DNA from: Burkholderiaceae bacterium
Lineage (GTDB): Bacteria > Pseudomonadota > Gammaproteobacteria > Burkholderiales > Burkholderiaceae_A
Reading direction: 5' to 3'
NCBI GenBank assembly: GCA_018882795.1
Contig: VERJ01000002.1
Location: 76,049 to 123,690, forward strand
DNA length: 47,642 nucleotides
Shown here: piece after piece, positions 41,375 to 47,642 of the stretch
Layout of the letters: every line of letters begins with the position of its first letter
How positions within the stretch are numbered: the first letter of the stretch is position 1
Notes under the pieces: model-generated
Database searches by the model: none
Seen by the model: the letters and a program-made list of their open reading frames with translations, nothing else
What the model was told of the DNA's origin: nothing
Program-made: the position numbers and the translations under genes

Positions 41375-42316
41375 TTACTGCGGTTCTGCGGCCACTGCTG
41401 CGGCCGATTTTCGTCGTGGCAGCAGCACCACTGCCATGGCGATCAGGATCAGCACCAGCGCGGTGATGTCATAGGCGCCGATTGTTTCATTCAGCGCCCA
41501 TGCGCCGCTAAACACACCCAGTACCGGAATCAGCATGATGGACAGGCTGCTGGCCACAGGCGGCAGCTTGCGTGCCAGCCGAAACCAGATGATCTGGCAC
41601 AAGCAGAACACCATGATGGCGTTATACAGAATGGCGCCCCATTCGCCCGCAGTGGGCATTCGCCATTGATGACGCTCCATGGTGACTGTCAGCAAGAGTA
41701 GCGCTACAGAGGTGGCCATCATCATCCAGAAAGTGAGCGCAGCATTGCTAATGCTGACCCGGGTGTGATTCATCATCACGGTGCCCAGGCCCCAGCCCAT
41801 GGCTGCAAACAGCATCAGGCCAAGGCCGATCGGCTGGCCCAGAAGCGAGTTGAATTCCTCGACGGCGAGCAGCAGGGTGGCGCCCAGCGCGAGCATCACA
41901 CCAACGCCGCCGCGCCAGGAGAGTTTTTGTTTGTAAATCAAGACACTGATCAGCATGGCCCAGACCGGCATTGTGTAGCCAATGATCGCGGCCCGGCCTG
42001 AGGTTAAAAACTTGATTGCGTATATGGCGAAGGTGTGCCAGATGAGCATATTGCCCACCACGAGTTTTAGAATCGCGCCGCGCTCTTCGCGGGGCACGAA
42101 GAATTTGTCTTGCCGGACAATAATGTAGAGGCCGAGTGCCAATACACCGATCACCATGGAGATCCCACGAAAGGCAAAGGGTGGATAGGTGAGTACCGCA
42201 TATTTCATGACGGGCCAGTTGATGCCCCAGAAAAATGTCAGCAGCGACAGCAGAAAAAGATCAACCCGGCTTAGCACAGACAGCGATCTCTCGTGTGATT
42301 TGCATTGGAGCGGCAT
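41375..42316 (-). CDS. EamA/DMT-superfamily transporter
   Basis: A 313-residue inner-membrane protein with about ten predicted helices in two EamA repeats, typical of metabolite exporters of the drug/metabolite transporter superfamily. FFWGINWPVMKYAV near the start and LIPVLGVFSGAWALNETIGAYDITALVLILIAMAVVLLPRR at the end are family hallmarks. The stop directly abuts the stop of the convergent SAF-domain gene with no base between. The substrate is unknown. Confidence 0.88.
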   Translation of the reverse strand: MPLQCKSHERSLSVLSRVDLFLLSLLTFFWGINWPVMKYAVLTYPPFAFRGISMVIGVLALGLYIIVRQDKFFVPREERGAILKLVVGNMLIWHTFAIYAIKFLTSGRAAIIGYTMPVWAMLISVLIYKQKLSWRGGVGVMLALGATLLLAVEEFNSLLGQPIGLGLMLFAAMGWGLGTVMMNHTRVSISNAALTFWMMMATSVALLLLTVTMERHQWRMPTAGEWGAILYNAIMVFCLCQIIWFRLARKLPPVASSLSIMLIPVLGVFSGAWALNETIGAYDITALVLILIAMAVVLLPRRKSAAAVAAEPQ

Positions 42317-42324
42317 TGTTGCGC

Positions 42325-42696
42325 CTAGCGATCAGGCCGCTCGGCATCTTCAACGGGATAGGAGTCGGCACTGTAGCGCGGCCCCTTCATGATCAGGACC
42401 ACCACGCAGCCAATCGCGAGTGTGACCATCATGGTGATGTGAAAAATCGCCGCACCAATCAGTGCGAACTCAATGCGCCGGATCAGGTCATCCACCGCTT
42501 TGGGGTCTGACTGCCAAGGCCAGATCAGGGCGGTGACCCACAGCATGCCAAGCACAGCGAAGCCCACGACGGTGAGCAGGGGGATTTTTTTGAAGAGCGT
42601 CCACTCTAAGCCAGCGGGGTGGCGCACGACAGGATAATGCTTGTGCATGTGATCGTCTGAATCGGAAGTCTCAAGTATAGCGATCCAGTCAGGCAT
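42325..42696 (-). CDS. Small two-span membrane protein, function unknown
   Basis: A protein of up to 123 residues with two predicted membrane helices (about residues 38-60, IPLLTVVGFAVLGMLWVTALIWPW; and 78-103, FALIGAAIFHITMMVTLAIGCVVVLIM) and a polar C-terminus (YSADSYPVEDAERPDR). The ATG at 42648 (MHKHYPVV) is a credible shorter start; neither has a good ribosome site. It lies eight bases before the EamA gene and is probably cotranscribed with it. I recognise no family. Confidence 0.6.
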   Translation of the reverse strand: MPDWIAILETSDSDDHMHKHYPVVRHPAGLEWTLFKKIPLLTVVGFAVLGMLWVTALIWPWQSDPKAVDDLIRRIEFALIGAAIFHITMMVTLAIGCVVVLIMKGPRYSADSYPVEDAERPDR

Positions 42697-42743
42697 GCAT
42701 CTGCGCTGGAGACGACGGGTCTGAATTCAGTAGACTAGCTGGC

Positions 42744-43475
42744 GTGAACCCCCCGGCATCTTCCTCTTCAAAACAGGCATCGCATGCCGATCCCAGGGTC
42801 GCTGCCTGCGGCGATGACACGATCCTGATTGATTTTCAGGGCTGCTGCTCGGATCCCAATCAGGCCGTGCGGGCCCTTTGGGCACGTTTGATGCAGGATC
42901 ATCCCCCTTATTGCCTGGAGCCCGTGGCGGGTGTGGCCACATTGTCCGTGGTGCTACACAGCGATTGTCAAAGTGATGACGTCCGACAGCAGGCCTGCGA
43001 TGACTTGCGTACGGTTGCCCGTGATGCGATTGGTGCTGTGCCTGCCCCGGGCCGGCATGTGGTGATTCCTGTCTGCTATGAACCTTCCATGGCCCCAGAT
43101 CTCGATCGGGTGGCTGAGCTCACCGGACTCGCCACTGCGGAGGTGATTGCCCTGCACCAGTCGGGCCGCTATCTTGCGGAGCTGATTGGCTTTGTGCCCG
43201 GATTCGCTTATTTGTCAGGCGTGAATTTGCGGCTCTCGGTGCCTCGGCTGCCGCAGCCCAGGCCTGTGGTACCTGTTGGTTCTCTGGGCATCACCGGTCA
43301 CCAGTGCGCGGTCTATCCCACCGCAACTCCGGGGGGCTGGAATCTGATCGGCCGCTGCCCGATTCGACTTTTCGATCCTGATCTCCCCGAGCCATGCCGC
43401 ATCCAACTGGGCGATACCGTGACCTTTGAGTCGATTTCTTCTGCGCAATTTGATCGGCTATGGGCAAAGCGCTAG
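42744..43475 (+). CDS. pxpB: 5-oxoprolinase subunit PxpB (KipI-like)
   Basis: A 243-residue subunit of the prokaryotic ATP-dependent 5-oxoprolinase, which opens pyroglutamate to glutamate. The family core is present: HVVIPVCYEPSMAPDLDRVAELTGL, IALHQSGRYLAELIGFVPGFAYLSG, RPVVPVGSLGITGHQCAVYPTATPGGWNLIGRCPIRLFDP. The start is a GTG at 42744 with no clear ribosome site. The end overlaps pxpC by 16 bases. The kinase-inhibitor role of Bacillus KipI is less likely here because the partner genes for oxoprolinase are complete. Confidence 0.94.
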   Translation: MNPPASSSSKQASHADPRVAACGDDTILIDFQGCCSDPNQAVRALWARLMQDHPPYCLEPVAGVATLSVVLHSDCQSDDVRQQACDDLRTVARDAIGAVPAPGRHVVIPVCYEPSMAPDLDRVAELTGLATAEVIALHQSGRYLAELIGFVPGFAYLSGVNLRLSVPRLPQPRPVVPVGSLGITGHQCAVYPTATPGGWNLIGRCPIRLFDPDLPEPCRIQLGDTVTFESISSAQFDRLWAKR

Positions 43476-44533
43476 CGAAGATTCGTATTCTGAAGACCGG
43501 GCTGCTGACCACGATTCAGGATCAGGGTCGCATTGGACTTTTGCACATGGCGCTCTCGCGTTCAGGCGCGATGGACCTAGCGCAGATGCGGCTCGCGAAT
43601 CGATTGGTTGGCAATGATGCGGGCGCTGCGGGGCTTGAGTTCACGGGTCTGGGCCCAACGATTTATTTTGATCAAGAGTCTTGCATTGCGCTCACTGGTG
43701 GCCTGATGCAGGCCACGCTGACAGTCGGTGAGGGGCGAGGGGAAAACGGACAAAGCCATCGGCTACCCTCGCATCGGCCGGTGATCATTCCCGCCCGATC
43801 CACGGTGCGATTCGGCGCGTGCACTTCGGGCTTTCGTTGCTGGCTGGCGATTGCGGGTGGACTGGATTGTCCCGCGCTGCTTGGGAGCCGTTCGCAGCAC
43901 CTGGCCGCTGAAATTGGCCCATCGCGTATCGTCGCCGGTGCTGAACTACCGATTGGTCCCGAACGGTTACAGGCAATCCATCGCATCAAAGAGGCGCTGG
44001 ATGCCGATCCGCAGGCCACTGAGTTTTTGATCGGTACTGGCCGGTCGCTGGCGAAGTTGCGATCCACCCGATGGTCACTGCCCGCTGCGCTGCCTTTGTC
44101 CTGGCCGTTGATTGAATTGTGGGCCTTACCGGGTAGGCATTTTGAGATGCTGCAACCCAAGGATCGTCAGGCGCTGTTGGGCCAGACCTGGAAGGTGAGT
44201 GCCCGTAGCAATCGTCAGGGGCTCGGCCTGGAGGGAGAAGCGATCAGCACACAGCAGTCTGGGAATTTACACAGCGAACCGGTGCGCGAGGGCACGGTGC
44301 AGCTGCCACCTGCGGGCCGACCATTCATCTTGTTGGCCGAACACCAGTCGACGGGCGGCTATCCACGGGTGCTTGAGGTGATTGGCGCGATGTCTTCCGA
44401 ACTTGCCCAGGCAGGGCCAAGTGCAAGAATAGTCTTTAAACTGATCGATCTCGCGGCGGCTGATCGTTTGCGCGATGTGCGTAGCCGAGAGCATGAGGCA
44501 ATGATGGCCTCCATTCGATCGAAATTGCCATGA
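43460..44533 (+). CDS. pxpC: 5-oxoprolinase subunit PxpC (KipA-like)
   Basis: A 357-residue biotin-dependent carboxyltransferase-domain family protein that pairs with PxpB. RILKTGLLTTIQDQGRIGLLHMALSRSGAMD at the start, ANRLVGNDAGAAGLEFTGLGP, the middle GFRCWLAIAGGLDCPALLGSRS, and EPVREGTVQLPPAGRPFILLAEHQSTGGYPRVLEVI near residue 270 are all family motifs. It overlaps pxpB by 16 and pxpA by four bases, so the three are translated together. Confidence 0.95.
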   Translation: MGKALAKIRILKTGLLTTIQDQGRIGLLHMALSRSGAMDLAQMRLANRLVGNDAGAAGLEFTGLGPTIYFDQESCIALTGGLMQATLTVGEGRGENGQSHRLPSHRPVIIPARSTVRFGACTSGFRCWLAIAGGLDCPALLGSRSQHLAAEIGPSRIVAGAELPIGPERLQAIHRIKEALDADPQATEFLIGTGRSLAKLRSTRWSLPAALPLSWPLIELWALPGRHFEMLQPKDRQALLGQTWKVSARSNRQGLGLEGEAISTQQSGNLHSEPVREGTVQLPPAGRPFILLAEHQSTGGYPRVLEVIGAMSSELAQAGPSARIVFKLIDLAAADRLRDVRSREHEAMMASIRSKLP

Positions 44534-45291
44534 ATAAGACCATTGATTTGAATGCAGATGTTGGTGAGAGCTTCGGGGCTTGGAAGATGGGCCACGATGA
44601 GCTGCTCATGCCCCATCTGACCAGTGCCAATATTGCCTGCGGGTTTCATGCCGGGGATCCGCGCACGATCGCCCGCACGGTGGCCCTCGCGATTGAACAC
44701 AATGTGGCGATAGGTGCCCATCCGGGTCTGCCGGATCTGGTGGGGTTTGGCCGACGCAATATGGCGATCACGGCAGAAGAGGCCTATCAGATCGTGCTGT
44801 ATCAGTCGGGCGCCATGCGCGCCTTTGCTGAGGCAGCCGGCAGTCGTCTGCATCATGTCAAGGCTCACGGGGCGCTCTACAACATGGCCGCAAACGACGC
44901 CAATCTCTCGCAAGGGATTGTCCGCGCGGTGAGGGCCCTAGGCGATGAGGTTGCGATTGTGGTGCTCTCGGGCAGTGTTACCGAGACCGTTGCGCGAGAG
45001 GCTGGACTGAGGGTGTCATGCGAGGTCTTTGCCGATCGCCGCTATCAGGATTCGGGGCTGCTGGTGCCGCGCTCTGATCCCCGCGCGATGATCACTGATG
45101 AACAGGAATCCATCGCGCAGGTGGTCGCCATGGTCACCGAGGGCCACTGCATCTCGGTCAATGGCCAGTCCATCGCGCTGCGTGCGGATACGGTATGCCT
45201 GCATGGTGATCAGCCTGACGCCGTGGCATTCGCAACCGCCCTGCGTGCGGCACTTGCTGCCCGGCAGGTGACTCCTAGGGCTTTCCCTTGA
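44530..45291 (+). CDS. pxpA: 5-oxoprolinase subunit PxpA (LamB/YcsF)
   Basis: A 253-residue TIM-barrel subunit of 5-oxoprolinase. IDLNADVGESFGAWKMGHDELLMPHLTSANIACGFHAGDP at the start, NVAIGAHPGLPDLVGFGRR, HHVKAHGALYNMAANDANL, CEVFADRRYQDSGLLVPRSDPRAMI and VCLHGDQPDAV near the end are all the classical LamB/YcsF blocks. It follows pxpC with an ATGA overlap. 91 bases without a clear terminator lie between it and dctP. Confidence 0.97.
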   Translation: MNKTIDLNADVGESFGAWKMGHDELLMPHLTSANIACGFHAGDPRTIARTVALAIEHNVAIGAHPGLPDLVGFGRRNMAITAEEAYQIVLYQSGAMRAFAEAAGSRLHHVKAHGALYNMAANDANLSQGIVRAVRALGDEVAIVVLSGSVTETVAREAGLRVSCEVFADRRYQDSGLLVPRSDPRAMITDEQESIAQVVAMVTEGHCISVNGQSIALRADTVCLHGDQPDAVAFATALRAALAARQVTPRAFP

Positions 45292-45382
45292 TTTCAGCGT
45301 GGAATGAGGCCCTCAGACCGAAGTTCCTCAGATCCACGTTTACGATAGGCGGCTGATTCATTTTAAGCTGGAGAGCAACGTC

Positions 45383-46363
45383 ATGACCTTTTTTCGGAAA
45401 TCCATCGTAACGGTTGCGGCCTCGGCCGTGGCCCTGTTTGCGGGTGTTGCCAGTGCCCAATCAAAGTGGGATCTCGCTTCGGCCTATCCCCCGGGCAACT
45501 TTCACACCCAGTTATTGAATCAATTTGCCTCTGAGGTCGATAAGGCCAGCGGTGGCAAGCTGAAGATTACTGTTCACCCTGCCGCATCGCTCTTCAAGGC
45601 TCCAGAGATCAAGCGTGCCGTCCAGGGCGGACAGGCCCAGGCCGGCGAGATTATTTTTGCTAACTTCCAAAACGAGAATCAACTCTATGGTGCCGATGGC
45701 CTGCCGTTTCTTGCCGATAGCTATGACGAAGCCATGAAGCTCTGGAAGGCCCAAAAGCCTATTCTGGAGAAAAAACTTGGTGAGCAAGGCATCATGTTGT
45801 TGTACTCCGTGCCCTGGCCACCTCAGGGTATTTACTCCAAAAAGCCGATCAATTCGATTGCTGATCTGAAGGGCATTAAGTGGCGTGCTTACAGCCCCGC
45901 AACAGGCCGCATTGCTGAACTGGTTGGTGCCCAGCCGGTCACAGTGCAGCAGGCCGAGCTTGCGCAGGCCATGGCCACCGGCCTGATTGAGGCCACCATG
46001 ACTTCCGGTGCAACGGGTGTGGATGCCAAGATGTGGGAGCAGATGAAGTACTACTACGATGTCCAGGCCTGGCTGCCCAAAAATGCGGTGCTTGTGAACA
46101 AAAAGGCTTTCGATGCCCTGGATGCATCAACACGTAATGCCCTTTTGAAGGTGGCAGCCGACATGGAGGTCAAGGGCTGGGCGGAATCAAAGCGGGTCAT
46201 GACCGAGACCACTGCCGCACTGAGGGCCAATGGCATGACAGTGTCGGGTCCTTCACCTGCACTGAAGGCCGATCTGCAGAAGGTGGGCCAGACCATGCTC
46301 AAAGAGTGGCTTGATAAAGCGGGCCCAGATGGCCAGCAGCTCATCAGCGCTTTTCGTAAGTGA
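45383..46363 (+). CDS. TRAP transporter substrate-binding protein (DctP family)
   Basis: A 326-residue periplasmic receptor. The signal peptide ends in GVASA; the mature protein has WDLASAYPPGNFHTQ, AGEIIFANFQNENQLYGADGLPFL, IKWRAYSPATGRIAEL (Arg168, the carboxylate-binding arginine of the family) and VQQAELAQAMATGLIEATMTSG. GGAG nine bases before the ATG supports the start. Beside pxpBCA its ligand is probably pyroglutamate; related TRAP receptors DctP6 and DctP7 of Bordetella pertussis bind that compound. The ligand is an inference from context. Confidence 0.93.
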   Translation: MTFFRKSIVTVAASAVALFAGVASAQSKWDLASAYPPGNFHTQLLNQFASEVDKASGGKLKITVHPAASLFKAPEIKRAVQGGQAQAGEIIFANFQNENQLYGADGLPFLADSYDEAMKLWKAQKPILEKKLGEQGIMLLYSVPWPPQGIYSKKPINSIADLKGIKWRAYSPATGRIAELVGAQPVTVQQAELAQAMATGLIEATMTSGATGVDAKMWEQMKYYYDVQAWLPKNAVLVNKKAFDALDASTRNALLKVAADMEVKGWAESKRVMTETTAALRANGMTVSGPSPALKADLQKVGQTMLKEWLDKAGPDGQQLISAFRK

Positions 46364-46393
46364 TCCGCGTTTGCAGATGAGATTGCAGCCTGC

Positions 46394-46909
46394 ATGATGC
46401 TGCGCCGTAGTCTAGATAAGCTCTATGACATCGCCGCCGTGTTGGCGGCGATGTTTTTGGTTGCGCTGCTGGGCATGGTGCTGTTGACCATCGTATCCCG
46501 GGAGTTGCAGTGGGCGCTCACAGGCATTGATGGCTATGCGGGCTATTTCATGGCGGCCTGTGGTTTTTTGTCGCTGGCGCATACCTTCAAAAAAAACGAA
46601 CACATCCGTGTGACCCTGTTTCTGGGGTTGGCCCGGGGTCGGGGCCGCTTCTGGATCGAGGCCTGGGCCCTGGGTGCCAGCGCTTTTCTTTCAGCGCTCT
46701 TTGCGGCGTTCAGTGTGCGATTGGTGATGCAGTCGATCGAATTCAATGATGTCTCCACTTCCATGGATGCCACACCTTTATGGATCCCGCAGCTCTCTAT
46801 GGCCGTGGGCACTGTGATCTTTGCCATCGCAGTCATCGATGAACTGGTGATGCATTTTCGCCATCCGCACCGAGTTCACGAATCGGGTGAGGCCCTGCGA
46901 CATGAGTGA
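46394..46909 (+). CDS. TRAP transporter small membrane subunit (DctQ family)
   Basis: A 171-residue protein with four predicted membrane helices (about residues 12-35, 50-65, 85-110 and 125-150). ALLGMVLLTIVSRELQW, MAACGFLSLAHTFKKNEHIRVTLFL (the DctQ signature) and TPLWIPQLSMAVGTVIFAIAVIDEL mark the family. It lies 30 bases after dctP and overlaps dctM by eight. Confidence 0.93.
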   Translation: MMLRRSLDKLYDIAAVLAAMFLVALLGMVLLTIVSRELQWALTGIDGYAGYFMAACGFLSLAHTFKKNEHIRVTLFLGLARGRGRFWIEAWALGASAFLSALFAAFSVRLVMQSIEFNDVSTSMDATPLWIPQLSMAVGTVIFAIAVIDELVMHFRHPHRVHESGEALRHE

Positions 46910-47642
46910 TCCGCTGATCGCCGGTCTGCTGGTTGCAACGCTTTTTCTGATTCTAGGCAGTGGGGTCTGGATTGGCCTGACACTTTCCGGTGTTGCCTGG
47001 ATTGGCATGCAACTCTTCACGTCGCGGCCGGCAGGCGATGCGATGGCTGTGACCATTTGGGGTGCGTCATCAAGTTGGACCCTCACTGCGCTGCCGCTGT
47101 TCATCTTGATGGGTGAGATTTTGTTTCGCACACGGCTCTCAGAGGATATGTTCCGTGGCCTGGCGCCGCTCCTGGGCCGTGTTCCTGGGCGGCTGCTGCA
47201 TACGAATGTCTTGGGCTGCACGATCTTCGCTGCAGTTTCGGGATCGAGTGCCGCCACCTGCGCCACCATCGGCAAGATGACACTGCCCGAGCTGCAGCGA
47301 CGGGGCTATCCTGAGTCTATTGTGATTGGCAGTCTGGCGGGCGCGGGAACCCTTGGCCTGCTCATTCCGCCTTCGATCATCATGATTGTTTATGGCGTCA
47401 CCGCAGAAGTATCGATTGCCAAGCTGTTTATCGCTGGCGTGATTCCGGGCATCGTGCTTGCTGGCCTTTTTTCGGCCTACATCATCGTTTGGTCATTGCT
47501 GAATCGAGGATCCATTCCCGTTGAGACCGACACCATGACATTCGCGCAGAAGTTCCGTGAATTCTGGCGGCTTGGTCCGGTGTTATTGCTGATCATTGCG
47601 GTGCTGGGTTCAATTTATCTGGGCATTGCCACGGCGACTGAG
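46902..47642 (+). CDS. TRAP transporter large permease (DctM family), partial
   Basis: The first 247 residues of a DctM permease; the frame is open to the window end. The start MSDPLIAGLLVATLFLILG, SWTLTALPLFILMGEILFRTRL, AVSGSSAATCATIGKMTLPEL and GSLAGAGTLGLLIPPSIIMIVYGVTAEVSIAKLF are the standard signatures, the last being the sodium/substrate-binding helix region. About 180 residues are expected beyond the edge. It completes a three-part TRAP system with the preceding genes. Confidence 0.95.
   Translation, partial: MSDPLIAGLLVATLFLILGSGVWIGLTLSGVAWIGMQLFTSRPAGDAMAVTIWGASSSWTLTALPLFILMGEILFRTRLSEDMFRGLAPLLGRVPGRLLHTNVLGCTIFAAVSGSSAATCATIGKMTLPELQRRGYPESIVIGSLAGAGTLGLLIPPSIIMIVYGVTAEVSIAKLFIAGVIPGIVLAGLFSAYIIVWSLLNRGSIPVETDTMTFAQKFREFWRLGPVLLLIIAVLGSIYLGIATATE

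Noticed and set aside
1-47642. CRISPR array, prophage, insertion sequence or integron
   Set aside because: No regularly spaced repeats, no transposase, integrase or phage structural genes were recognised on either strand; the only mobile-type features are two small palindromic elements.

Overview
The window looks like a piece of the chromosome of a betaproteobacterium, most likely Burkholderiales. It has a dusB-fis-purH-ruvCAB block and a lnt-glyQ-glyS-gmhB-plsC block in the order usual for that group, a Bug-type tricarboxylate-transporter receptor, and outer-membrane biogenesis genes (lptD, surA, pal, tolB). Base composition is moderately GC-rich. Coding density is very high: no gene-free stretch reaches 200 bases and many neighbours overlap by 1-39 bases. 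No phage genes, transposases, rRNA or CRISPR arrays are visible. The taxonomic call is an inference from gene families and order.

Layout. 1-3.1 kb: a YggU protein facing a small catabolic-looking unit (Bug receptor, URO-D-family protein, small lipoprotein), then two very small membrane proteins and tRNA-Lys(UUU). 3.2-14.3 kb, all minus strand: one long run dusB, fis, purH, ruvC, ruvA, ruvB, tolQ, tolR, tolA, tolB, pal, cpoB, yeeE, joining tRNA modification, nucleoid and purine genes, Holliday-junction processing and the envelope-spanning Tol-Pal machine. 14.3-18.6 kb, minus: amgK, murU, pepP, ubiH (cell-wall sugar recycling, proline peptidase, quinone-type hydroxylase). 18.6-23.4 kb, plus: lptD, surA, rsmA, divergent from amgK.

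23.4-32.9 kb, minus: miaB, ybeY, corC, lnt, then an 84-bp palindromic element, then glyQ, glyS, gmhB, plsC and a YgjP-type metallopeptidase. phoH is missing between miaB and ybeY, and Lnt is short at its N-terminus. 32.9-35.7 kb: a UMF1-type transporter, a YqiA-like esterase and a short-chain dehydrogenase.

35.7-39.9 kb, minus: the most distinctive locus. A REC-Fis response regulator is followed by a spore-coat-U pilin, a chaperone that is only one domain long, an archaic-type usher and a 71-residue protein that resembles the phosphoacceptor helix pair of a histidine kinase with no ATPase domain. A 27-bp palindrome lies in the promoter region of the pilin. I interpret this as a reduced chaperone-usher pilus with its own phosphotransfer control. 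40.0-42.7 kb: a SAF-domain oxidoreductase, an EamA transporter and a small membrane protein. 42.7 kb to the end, plus: pxpB, pxpC, pxpA and a TRAP transporter (dctP, dctQ, partial dctM), which together read as a 5-oxoproline uptake and hydrolysis operon.
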